Below, one piece after another: positions 25,679 through 33,966 of a DNA stretch of 40,289 bases. The notes below the pieces were generated by a model. It made no database searches and had not been told where the DNA came from. It was given only the letters and a program-made list of their open reading frames with translations. This stretch comes from Promethearchaeota archaeon (lineage in GTDB: Archaea; Asgardarchaeota; Lokiarchaeia; Sigyniarchaeales; SOKP01): contig RDOE01000023.1 in NCBI GenBank assembly GCA_011364975.1, positions 1 through 40,289 of the forward strand. The letters run 5' to 3'. The first letter of the stretch is position 1. The number at the start of each line of letters is the position of its first letter. A program made the translations under genes and the position numbers.

Positions 25679-27106
25679 TTATTGTAATAACTGTTTTTTT
25701 GCAGTATTAAGTACAGTCTCTAAATCCTGAGTTAAATCAGGTGTAATTGGAGGAGATACTATTTTAGTTAATAATTCTTCTTTTCTCTTTTTTATATATT
25801 TCCTCATACTAGAACTTCCTTTGCTTTTCCAATTCTCAAAATTATTACGATCTAACAGTGTTGGAATCCATAGGTCTCTTTTGAAATGTTGGAGTGTGTG
25901 CCGATTGCTAATAAATGAGCCTTTTGGACCGACCTTTTCAATAATATCCACTGCAAAATCTGAATTTTCAAATTTAATTGGATTTTGTAATCTTTCCAGA
26001 TATGAAATAATTTCAGATTGCAAAATAAGCATATCTAAGGATGCAGCTTGATCTGCCCCAGCTATTCCCATATGACCAAAAATGTCTGCTCCCGAAGCAA
26101 TACCAAACGCTAAGGTTGTTCCACATTCCAAACCTGCTTGAGCATCGGGAATCTTAGAATCTGTTAGACCAGTGTTAATATATACAGGTAATCCATAATA
26201 TTTTCCCATTTCACTCATTGCCAAACTAAAAATGATTTGTTCTGGGCCTCCAAAAATAATTTGCATGGAGCGCATATCAAATGCATGACAGATTCCACCA
26301 TAGCATATGGGAGTTCCCTTTTTAATTAATTGAACCAGACATATTCCTGCGAGTATTTCAGCATTCTCTTGAGCTATAGTTCCAGCAATAGTGGCAGGAG
26401 CAGTTATTCCCATTTGAGCCATGGGTCCAATCTGAACTGGTGTATTTAGTTTTGAAGTTTCAAATAATAAGTCCATACCATTAAACGGAAACGTCAAAGG
26501 ACTTACCGGTTCGAGTAAGGGATAACATAAAGGATACCTTATGGCAGACTTTTCATCCCCTCTCAATGTAATTATCAAATCCATCAAATATTTTGTTGAG
26601 GCTTTATCATAAAACCAGAATGTAATAGGTTTTAAAGTATTTTTAATCATTTCATAGGCAATATTAATACTCCTTACTTTTACGGGAAGTTCATGGGGAT
26701 CAGCCATGGCTCCAGGAATTGTAATTTGATCTAAATTCTCCGCAAAACGAGTAGCAGTAATCACATTTTCAAGCGTGGCATATCTTCTCTCTTCTCCCTC
26801 ATTCTCAATCCATAATGCTTGACCGCCCGAAGTGTTATAATTCCGTTTTCCTTTTCCAAATTCTGCTTTTTTATTTAAATCACGCCCATATATAGTAAAT
26901 TCTTTACTCGTATATGATAAGAGTTCCATGATTAAATCGGAGGGTATTTTTACTAATTGAATTTTATCATCAACAATAGCGCCGTGATCTTTACATAGTT
27001 GACGTACTTTTGGATGAGGGATAATCACTCCTATTCTATTTAAGATTTCAAGAGATTTTTCATGTATGAGGATGATTTCATCTTTAGATAAGAGGTTAAG
27101 TTTCAT
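25679..27106 (-). CDS. Trimethylamine methyltransferase (MttB) family protein, non-pyrrolysine
   Basis: A 475-residue MttB-superfamily methyltransferase. The TIM-barrel landmarks include LEILNRIGVIIPHPKVRQL at the N-terminus, TSGGQALWI, GPMAQMGITAPATIAGTI, YINTGLTDSKIPDAQAG and FGHMGIAGADQAASLDM. There is no in-frame TAG; the frame is complete at a normal length, so this is a non-Pyl member like the glycine-betaine or other quaternary-amine methyltransferases (MtgB, MtcB). These move a methyl group to a corrinoid protein, which is not encoded here. With the Fwd genes next door it suggests methylated amine use in a tetrahydropterin C1 pathway. Substrate is inferred. Confidence 0.87.
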   Translation of the reverse strand: MKLNLLSKDEIILIHEKSLEILNRIGVIIPHPKVRQLCKDHGAIVDDKIQLVKIPSDLIMELLSYTSKEFTIYGRDLNKKAEFGKGKRNYNTSGGQALWIENEGEERRYATLENVITATRFAENLDQITIPGAMADPHELPVKVRSINIAYEMIKNTLKPITFWFYDKASTKYLMDLIITLRGDEKSAIRYPLCYPLLEPVSPLTFPFNGMDLLFETSKLNTPVQIGPMAQMGITAPATIAGTIAQENAEILAGICLVQLIKKGTPICYGGICHAFDMRSMQIIFGGPEQIIFSLAMSEMGKYYGLPVYINTGLTDSKIPDAQAGLECGTTLAFGIASGADIFGHMGIAGADQAASLDMLILQSEIISYLERLQNPIKFENSDFAVDIIEKVGPKGSFISNRHTLQHFKRDLWIPTLLDRNNFENWKSKGSSSMRKYIKKRKEELLTKIVSPPITPDLTQDLETVLNTAKKQLLQ

Positions 27107-27293
27107 TTTAATTCAAATTTATAATTTTTAAAATAGATTAAACACTTTATTTGAATACTTTAACTAAGCCATAATCGATTAAAAAGATTTTATCTTCATT
27201 AAAACATTGTTTTATCTCCTAATTTCTATAACAAATTGTTAAAGGCTTATTGAGTAAATTATTTATAATCAATAATCTGAAAAAATTAAAACC

Positions 27294-27300
27294 TATATAA
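27294..27300 (+). promoter_or_regulatory. Candidate TATA box for the fwd cluster
   Basis: TATATAA, preceded by an A-rich BRE-like stretch (GAAAAAATTAAAACC), lies 69 bp before the ferredoxin gene. The 262-bp divergent gap between the MttB-like gene and this cluster holds nothing else that I recognise. Confidence 0.3.
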
Positions 27301-27368
27301 CCTTAAATAAATTGATTAAGTGTTTCCAAGATAATACAAGGTGATATTTAATTCCAGTTCAAAATTTT

Positions 27369-27836
27369 ATGGAATTATACAAATTTCTTCCGAAAACTAA
27401 TTGTAAAAAGTGCGGAAAACCTACCTGCATGGCATTTGCTTTAGATTTATTACAAGGCAAGGTGAAAGTAGATGAATGTACTCCACTACTAGAACCAAAG
27501 TATCAGACCCAATATAACACCCTTAAAGACATGCTTGGGAAGGAAGAGGGCAAACAAAAAGAATTACGAATTAACGTAGACACAGATTTATGTGATGGGT
27601 GCGGGATATGTGTTACAGTATGTCCTGTAAATGCCAGATACTGTCCTCCAAGTTTAAGTGGAAAAGCTCCCGACTATCCCCCTGAGGATCATCAATTATT
27701 TCAAGTAAAAAAGGGGAAATGTGAATTACTGAATCTAAAACATTGTAGACGACTTGATGCCGAAGGACGTGAAAGAGAATGCCGTGTTTGTGAAACTTAT
27801 TGTCCACGTGAGGCAATAAAAATAGAGTATGTATAG
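27369..27836 (+). CDS. Fe-S protein: CdhE/AcsC-type cluster domain plus ferredoxin
   Basis: A 155-residue electron carrier. Residues 1-40 (YKFLPKTNCKKCGKPTCMAF) form the single 4Fe-4S domain found at the N-terminus of the corrinoid Fe-S protein (CdhE/AcsC) and of RnfB. A ferredoxin region follows with CDGCGICVTVCPVNARYCPP (about 75-95) and CRVCETYCPREAI at the C-terminus. The second cluster has its Cys spread over an insertion (GKCELL, KHCRRL). It begins the fwd cluster and lies 31 bp before fwdB, so it probably supplies electrons to, or takes them from, the formylmethanofuran dehydrogenase, as FwdF/FwdG do elsewhere. Confidence 0.85.
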   Translation: MELYKFLPKTNCKKCGKPTCMAFALDLLQGKVKVDECTPLLEPKYQTQYNTLKDMLGKEEGKQKELRINVDTDLCDGCGICVTVCPVNARYCPPSLSGKAPDYPPEDHQLFQVKKGKCELLNLKHCRRLDAEGRERECRVCETYCPREAIKIEYV

Positions 27837-27867
27837 AATAGAATATTTTATTTTCTAGGTAATTAAT

Positions 27868-29175
27868 ATGAAACGTATAACGTGTTCTGGCTGTTCTTTA
27901 TTATGTGATGATATTATTGTAAGAACAGATGGATTATTTATTGATGAGGTTATAGGAGCCTGTTTAAAGGGAAAAGAAAGATTTGATCAAGTAACTTCTC
28001 CTAATCGAATTACAAATCCTATGATTCGAAAAAATGGAGAATTAGTTAAAGTTACATGGGATGAAGCTCTTGATTACACAGTAAATATTATTAAAAAATC
28101 ATTAAAACCATTACTTTATGGATTTTCTAACATAACATGCGAAGCACAATACAACGGAATAGAATTAGCTAAAGAAATAGATGGATTTATTGATTCTAAC
28201 GCTTCAATTTGTCAGGGTAAAGTTTTTGAGAATCTTTTAGACATAGGTATTAATTTAACTAGTTTAACTGAGATATTAAATAAAGCTGATTTGTTGATCC
28301 TTTGGGGTGCAAATCCAGCTGAGACTATCCCACGTTTGTTGAATAAAGCCTTATTTTCTCGAGGAAAATTTCGGATGACAGGACGGGAAATTAAAACCTT
28401 AATTGTCATAGACCCCGTTAAAACTGCGTCATTCAAAGTAATGGGTGTAAGAGATCTTGCATTATTAATTGAACCGGATAAAGATATTGATTTAATTAGA
28501 ACCTTAAAGGATGAGTGCTGTGCTACCAATGCCATTCCAGAGAAGGGAGTTGCGGGAATAGACCAGGATGACTTAAAAAGATTGCTTCTTCATTTAACTG
28601 GTGCTGAAAATGGAGTAATATTTATTGGGCAAGCTCTGTTACAACCTCATAAGAATTATAACCTAATTAAAGAACTCCTAGAATTACTACAACTTATTAA
28701 TGAGCGACAATCGAAAGGTAGAATTTCATTAATTTTATTAGGAGGGCACTTCAATATGGCTGGATTTGATCATGTAGTATTAAGTAATTATGGAACATAT
28801 GGCAATTTGCAATTTGAAGATAAGAAGTTGAAAAATGAAAAAATAACGTTAGTTAATAAACTAAAAAATGAAGAGTTCGATTGTTCTCTAATAATTGGGA
28901 CTGATCCAATTTCTCATCTTCCTTATTCTCTAAGTTCGAGATTAGCAAAACAACCAATAATTCTCATAGATAATAAGAAATCAGCAACATATCATTTAGC
29001 TCAAGTCGTACTACCAACAGCTATAACTGGAATTGAGAGTAGTGGCATGGCTTATAGACTTGATCAAGTACCAATCGAATTAAATAAAATTGTAAATCCT
29101 CCCTCAAATATTCCTTCTGATGAGGAATTATTACTTCAATTAATTACTAAATTAAAAAGTAAAGATGAGGAATAA
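27868..29175 (+). CDS. fwdB: Formylmethanofuran dehydrogenase subunit B
   Basis: A 435-residue Mo/W-bis-MGD subunit that interconverts CO2 and formate in the Fwd complex. The N-terminal 4Fe-4S ligands are Cys6, Cys9, Cys13 and Cys32 (CSGCSLLCDD, then GACLKG). Cys115 in DSNASICQGKVFENL occupies the position of the metal-ligating Cys/Sec of FwdB (SVCHGP in methanogens), so it is the Cys form; the next His is Gln here. LLILWGANPAETIPR and LPTAITGIESSGMAYR are further family landmarks. Its last codons (GAGGAA) also serve as ribosome-binding site for fwdD. Confidence 0.93.
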   Translation: MKRITCSGCSLLCDDIIVRTDGLFIDEVIGACLKGKERFDQVTSPNRITNPMIRKNGELVKVTWDEALDYTVNIIKKSLKPLLYGFSNITCEAQYNGIELAKEIDGFIDSNASICQGKVFENLLDIGINLTSLTEILNKADLLILWGANPAETIPRLLNKALFSRGKFRMTGREIKTLIVIDPVKTASFKVMGVRDLALLIEPDKDIDLIRTLKDECCATNAIPEKGVAGIDQDDLKRLLLHLTGAENGVIFIGQALLQPHKNYNLIKELLELLQLINERQSKGRISLILLGGHFNMAGFDHVVLSNYGTYGNLQFEDKKLKNEKITLVNKLKNEEFDCSLIIGTDPISHLPYSLSSRLAKQPIILIDNKKSATYHLAQVVLPTAITGIESSGMAYRLDQVPIELNKIVNPPSNIPSDEELLLQLITKLKSKDEE

Positions 29176-29176
29176 C

Positions 29177-29551
29177 ATGAAGCTTATTCTTAATACCATT
29201 CGTAAAATAGATAATGATCAACTTAAGGAATTTAGTTTTGGTGATGATAAGTCATTAGAAGAAAAGTTAGCAGCCTCATTTTTAAATCCTGTGGACTTTA
29301 AGAAAGCTAAATTAAGTTCCTCTTCAAATGTTAAAATTTCCTCTCCAAATTGTTCGGTTATTGTTAAAGGATATGAAGACGTTAATGTACCTGAAGGTAT
29401 GATTTTATTGCCTGTCTCAATTTGGTCCAATCAACTAACTAACATTGAACAAGGAGAAATTAAGTATAAAAATCTTAGTGTTGAGATTGAACTTACAAAT
29501 GAACCTGTATTAAGTTTCAAGAACTTATTAAAAAGAATTAAAGGGGTATAA
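29177..29551 (+). CDS. fwdD: Formylmethanofuran dehydrogenase subunit D
   Basis: A 124-residue molybdopterin-dinucleotide-binding beta-barrel subunit that completes the FwdB active site. The family pattern shows at MKLILNTIRKIDNDQLKEF, LAASFLNPVDFKKAKL (Asn-x-x-Asp) and EGMILLPVSIWSNQLT. An ATG at 29165 would extend it by four residues, but the ATG at 29177 is chosen because GAGG lies seven bases upstream and the start follows the fwdB stop by one base. It is more divergent than methanogen FwdD at its N-terminus (TIRKID instead of TGRTIkQG). Confidence 0.88.
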   Translation: MKLILNTIRKIDNDQLKEFSFGDDKSLEEKLAASFLNPVDFKKAKLSSSSNVKISSPNCSVIVKGYEDVNVPEGMILLPVSIWSNQLTNIEQGEIKYKNLSVEIELTNEPVLSFKNLLKRIKGV

Positions 29552-29555
29552 AATC

Positions 29556-31220
29556 GTGTCGAAATTATTAATTAAAAATGGTTTGATATTTGATCCAATT
29601 AACAGTATTGCAGGGGAAGTTAATGATATTCTAATTGAGAATGGAAAAATTGTGAATAAATTTAGTAATGAAAAAAATGTAAAAGAAATTAATGCAAAAG
29701 ATAAAACCATTATTCCTTCAGCATTAGATATTCATGCCCATATAGCATCTCATCAATTAAACCTAGTCCGTTTATTAGGAGCGAGAGATCTGAAATTTCA
29801 AAAGCATTGGGCAGGATTAAAGCTACTAGACATAACCAAGAATTATATAATGCAAGGTTTTTCTTTCATTTTAGAGGCAAATGTAATGCCTTCATTTGCT
29901 AAACAAACAACATTTGATTTTTTACGTATACCCGTTTTAGATAAAGGATTCCTTTTAAATATCAGTAATTTATGGGCTTTGGAACTTGAATATCAAAAGG
30001 GGTTATATCAGGACGGTGCAATGTTTGTATCTGATCTTTTAAGGAAAGTTAAAGGTTTTGGAGTCAAGATATATAATCCTTTTGAAGCTGAAAATTGGAA
30101 TTGGAACATTTTAAGGAAAGAGCTAACTGAAAAAGGAAGACTTTATAATTTCAATCCTTTAGATGTTTATATTACTGTTACAAAAATAGTTGAATTTCTT
30201 AAACTTCCCCACTCTGTTCATGCCCATATCGAAGGATATGAATCCCGAGAAGTTAAAGAGAATCTTATGAAAGTTTTAAATGAAATTAAACCCTTAAATC
30301 CAATTGAGGCCAGTTCTAATAATCTAAAAGTTGGTAGATCTCAAATTTTTCATTTAGCTCACGCATCTTCTTATAATATTGATGGAGATAATTCGGAGCT
30401 AATAGATTTCTTCAATAAAAATATAAAGTTTGATCTAGACATAGGTTTTGTTGGATTTAACCCAATAAATCCTATAATGACTTCAGACAGAAGATTTTTC
30501 AATTCCTTTAAAAACTTAAATGAAAAAAGACCTGTCGTAAGAGAATCCTTAGAATCGGAAGGTGATAGTTTTATCGGTGTAAGAGAATTCAATAAACGGA
30601 ATGTTGATCATTGTAATCTGTGGGGTAATGCTTTAGACTTAGCATTGAATATTAAAAATAAATGGCAACTTCAATTTTCAGTTAATTTTCCAATTTACAG
30701 TGATATCAAGAACACTCCCCTGATTTATGAATGGTTAATGAATAAAAATTCAAGGGAACGATTTATGAAAGATATGAATACCGAATTTTTGAAAAAGCAT
30801 CCAATTGTTAATAACTCTGATGAGTATTCTTTTAAGGATTTAATAATTATCACACGGTCAAGCCCTGCAAAATCTTTAGGATTAGAAAAATATAAAGGAA
30901 ATCTTGGATTGGGGGCTGATGGAGATTTAAATGTACTTGATATTAATATTGACACACTAGATCCTTCAAAACAAGTTGAGGAGATAATTAAAGCATTTCA
31001 AAATATTGAATATGTAATCAAGGAAGGAAATATTGTAAAAAAACAGGATGATTTCGCTCTTAATTATCCCGGTAAAATATTTTGGAGCAAGGGAAATGCA
31101 AATATAGAAAAATCAGCTACAATTCTAAACAAAAAACGAGAATTTTATGAGAAGTATAGCTCAATTTTTTATGATAGTTTCGAAACAAATATAAAAAAAG
31201 AATTTTTAAGAGAAATCTGA
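29556..31220 (+). CDS. fwdA: Formylmethanofuran dehydrogenase subunit A, atypical active site
   Basis: A 554-residue amidohydrolase-fold subunit that normally transfers formate onto methanofuran using a binuclear zinc site. It begins with GTG after AAGGGG. Zinc ligands His60/His62 (DIHAHIASH), carboxylated Lys171 (GVKIYNPF), His222/224 (VHAHIEGYE) and His266/269 (FHLAHASSY) can be placed. The strand-8 Asp of the family (TTDHPNG in methanogens, Asp385) is missing: the corresponding stretch reads FSVNFPIYSD at about 374-383, directly before the conserved EWLM. This predicts altered or lost catalysis. The C-terminus keeps ITRSSPAKSLGL and GNLGLGADGDLNVLD. No FwdC domain is fused or encoded nearby. 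Confidence 0.88.
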   Translation: MSKLLIKNGLIFDPINSIAGEVNDILIENGKIVNKFSNEKNVKEINAKDKTIIPSALDIHAHIASHQLNLVRLLGARDLKFQKHWAGLKLLDITKNYIMQGFSFILEANVMPSFAKQTTFDFLRIPVLDKGFLLNISNLWALELEYQKGLYQDGAMFVSDLLRKVKGFGVKIYNPFEAENWNWNILRKELTEKGRLYNFNPLDVYITVTKIVEFLKLPHSVHAHIEGYESREVKENLMKVLNEIKPLNPIEASSNNLKVGRSQIFHLAHASSYNIDGDNSELIDFFNKNIKFDLDIGFVGFNPINPIMTSDRRFFNSFKNLNEKRPVVRESLESEGDSFIGVREFNKRNVDHCNLWGNALDLALNIKNKWQLQFSVNFPIYSDIKNTPLIYEWLMNKNSRERFMKDMNTEFLKKHPIVNNSDEYSFKDLIIITRSSPAKSLGLEKYKGNLGLGADGDLNVLDINIDTLDPSKQVEEIIKAFQNIEYVIKEGNIVKKQDDFALNYPGKIFWSKGNANIEKSATILNKKREFYEKYSSIFYDSFETNIKKEFLREI

Positions 31221-31237
31221 ATTTCCCTTTATATTAT

Positions 31238-32758
31238 TTATCCGATCGCATGATAATGTAGCATAGATCGATGGTAATAGCGTGGAGCTATAATATATGC
31301 CAATGGTCTTGTTCTAATATATGTTTCTAAGTCTTGTTCAAAGAATGAATAGATACTTAAATGGATTGTTGGAATTATCAAGTTTCTCCATCTACTTAAT
31401 TGCTTTTCAGAGAGATTATTCTCAATTTTAAGTACGTTTGGATTTAAACACATTAGAAGAGCATATTCCATCAATTCAGGAATAAATTTAGCGCTTTGGG
31501 CTTTCAATATATTAGATTGAGCACGCAATAAAATCATCCAAGTCTCTTCAGACTCCCAGGGATACAAAGATGCAATAGAGGAGAAAAACTTTGTTCCTTC
31601 GGGAATATCTTCAATCAGTTCATAAAAATAATTATAGGCATCGAGATTGGTCGAAAATGCTAGTATAAGTAAAACAAAAACCATCTCCTCATTAATGTTT
31701 TGTGTTAAATGTTGATATAAATGTGTTCTTTTGCCAATCATAGGTAAATCTCTCTGAAAATCTACAAATATTTTTAGATTTTCATAATATTGGGTTATTT
31801 CATCATAATTTTCTTGATTTTGGGAACTCCATATAGTAAATAATTTCCCCAGTAAAGAAATTTCTTTCATTATTTTTTCTCTCTCACGTGTTGGGATGGT
31901 TATTTTACGCAAAATATCATCTATGATTTCTTTTGGTTGATTGTAAGGATATTGGGTTCTTAAATTATTCTCGATCATTTTAGCGTCCCGATTATTTCTG
32001 GGAATAACAGCTCCAGGATTATTGATAAGATAGAAAGATAATTTCATCATTCTTTTTTGGGCAATATTGTAATTGTATTCACTCATGGTGATTGAGTTCA
32101 TTACTTCAGTCAAGCTAAGCATATTCATGTTAATTAAATATAACGCCCATATAGGAGAGAAGTTATGAGTACTCATTATATTTCCTATCTGATATATGAT
32201 TGAATTAAATGCATTATCTAAGGCGTTTAAAACCTCAATTAAATCTCTTAAATCTCTTGAATAAAATCTGCGACGTGCATGAATTTCATCAATCATCAGT
32301 TCACCTAAAGGAGTGAGAGTTACGTGTAAACCATTTACTTTAACAGCTCTCTCAATCGATTCTAAATCTCTTGTTAACTCTAATATTTTATCTTTAAGGG
32401 TTCTTGAATCTATTTCTTTATTCTGAATAAATTTTTTTAAATCTTTGATCTCCTTTTTTAATCTAGCTCCTTTTCCAACTTTTAAAAAGGAAAAGGAGCG
32501 ACTAACAGTAGATACATGATGATATTCTCCTTCTAAAGTTACTAAAGTTTTATATGCCTCTCTTATATCTTGAGTAAGTTGAATAAATTGCATTTTTGTA
32601 CTTGTTATCTCACGATCATGATCAATATTTATTTCTTTAGATTCAAATTGAGAGATCAGATGATATTGCATTAATTCCGATATTTCTTCATAAGAGGTTA
32701 CTATATCCTCTTTATTTTTAATTGATGATAATACTTCTAAAGTTCTTTCACAATTCAT
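31238..32758 (-). CDS. Unknown helical protein, third gene of the GNAT operon
   Basis: A 506-residue protein that I do not recognise. It is mostly alpha-helical and has no signal peptide or convincing TM helix. Residues about 60-150 are charged and likely coiled coil (KKEIKDLKKFIQNKEIDSR). The remainder alternates amphipathic helices with hydrophobic patches (FVLLILAFSTNLDAYNYF) and ends in an aromatic/His-rich tail (APRYYHRSMLHYHAIG). Its ATG overlaps the stop of the upstream gene (ATGA, 32755-32758), so the two products are probably made in fixed ratio and may interact. It converges on fwdA with 17 bp between stops. Confidence 0.7.
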   Translation of the reverse strand: MNCERTLEVLSSIKNKEDIVTSYEEISELMQYHLISQFESKEINIDHDREITSTKMQFIQLTQDIREAYKTLVTLEGEYHHVSTVSRSFSFLKVGKGARLKKEIKDLKKFIQNKEIDSRTLKDKILELTRDLESIERAVKVNGLHVTLTPLGELMIDEIHARRRFYSRDLRDLIEVLNALDNAFNSIIYQIGNIMSTHNFSPIWALYLINMNMLSLTEVMNSITMSEYNYNIAQKRMMKLSFYLINNPGAVIPRNNRDAKMIENNLRTQYPYNQPKEIIDDILRKITIPTREREKIMKEISLLGKLFTIWSSQNQENYDEITQYYENLKIFVDFQRDLPMIGKRTHLYQHLTQNINEEMVFVLLILAFSTNLDAYNYFYELIEDIPEGTKFFSSIASLYPWESEETWMILLRAQSNILKAQSAKFIPELMEYALLMCLNPNVLKIENNLSEKQLSRWRNLIIPTIHLSIYSFFEQDLETYIRTRPLAYIIAPRYYHRSMLHYHAIG

Positions 32759-33966
32759 AATATCTCCACCTTTTCAATTATAGGTATTTCAATTGAAGGT
32801 AAATCTTTACCTTCTATAATAATTGTTAAATTTTGATTCTTATTTTCAGAATAGGTAAAAAAATCTTTATTTAAGGCTTGATAAAACATAAATGCTAATT
32901 CTTCTCTCTGTTTTGACCATGTTATTTGACGGTTTTCCAACAAATGACGGTAAGAATCAATTTGAACTAATGCATATAAAAATTCATATACTAATTTTTG
33001 CCACTCTTTTGTTTGAACTTGAATATATTCATTTAGGGATACTTTCTTCCATATAAAACCTTCTATATCTGCGAAGTGAATTATCCCATCCGCAGCCACT
33101 ACACAATCTTTGTCTAACCATACATCCTGATAACAAATACCCGAAACCTCGTTTCCTTGTAGTTTTGCAGAACGCGTAAAGAGGGTTAAGAGAGCTATGC
33201 CACTTTTTATAAAATTTAGTTCGAAGATTTCTACGTCTTGCAGTGATTTAATTCCAAATAATTCGAATATTGAACTTGGGGCCGCAATGACATTATCTGA
33301 TTCGAAATATAGTCTAATATTTGATGGAACAAGGCGTAATACTTGATAGAAATGGTCTTTATAAGTTCGAAACCAAAAAAAGTTACGTGCTGCTTTTTCT
33401 ACCTCTTTTGGAAGTTGAACAACAGCTATAGCGGGGCATAAATATGCACCATTGATAGAATCCATTTCTGCTACTTTTGAAAATTCTAATTCGTCGAACC
33501 CGTTTACCAGACCTTGTGCCCCATATGGACTTTCCCCCATCCAAGACTCACCCATAATAAACCCAGTGGCTTTTGATAAACCAGCTAATCTATGTAGAGC
33601 TTTTGGATCCCGACAGGTATTCCTTAGCTTTTCAAGAGTTAAACTTCCCCCAAAAAACATATCTTGATAAGCTCCGCATCCTTTATCAGACAAATAAAAT
33701 GGTTTCTTATTGATCTCAAACGAAAATTCAGGGATTATTGCATTTCTATTTTCATCTCTAATTGCAGCTATTTTTTTCTGCGTTAATTCATTGAACTGAG
33801 CTGTAGCAGATCCTAAATATGAAAATATCCACTTTTCTAGTGATTTAAACTGGGGATTTATAGAAATGGACTCTGGTTCTACTTGAAAGAGTTCACTATC
33901 AATTGACTTGATTAAATACTTATGGTATAAAGAATTAACATTAGAATTTATTGTAATTTGGGTCAG
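32755..33966 (-). CDS. Unknown cytosolic protein, second gene of the GNAT operon; non-canonical start
   Basis: I do not recognise the family. The first ATG/GTG/TTG in frame is a TTG at 33693, but the frame stays open for 91 more codons and encodes protein-like sequence (FKSLEKWIFSYLGSATAQF, FEINKKPFYLSDKGCG), so the gene must start earlier. The upstream limit touches the previous gene's stop: CTG at 33966-33964 overlaps its TGA (CTGA), giving 403 residues. The protein has a Gly-rich segment (MFFGGSLTLEK, GESWMGESPYGAQGLVNG), a central hydrophobic beta-rich part and VAADGIIHFADIEGFIW at about 305-320 that faintly recalls a kinase-like metal site. No TM helix is seen. Confidence 0.7.
   Translation of the reverse strand: MTQITINSNVNSLYHKYLIKSIDSELFQVEPESISINPQFKSLEKWIFSYLGSATAQFNELTQKKIAAIRDENRNAIIPEFSFEINKKPFYLSDKGCGAYQDMFFGGSLTLEKLRNTCRDPKALHRLAGLSKATGFIMGESWMGESPYGAQGLVNGFDELEFSKVAEMDSINGAYLCPAIAVVQLPKEVEKAARNFFWFRTYKDHFYQVLRLVPSNIRLYFESDNVIAAPSSIFELFGIKSLQDVEIFELNFIKSGIALLTLFTRSAKLQGNEVSGICYQDVWLDKDCVVAADGIIHFADIEGFIWKKVSLNEYIQVQTKEWQKLVYEFLYALVQIDSYRHLLENRQITWSKQREELAFMFYQALNKDFFTYSENKNQNLTIIIEGKDLPSIEIPIIEKVEIL

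Noticed and set aside
25679..27106. Pyrrolysine in the MttB-like gene
   Set aside because: No in-frame TAG exists and the frame ends at a normal family length.
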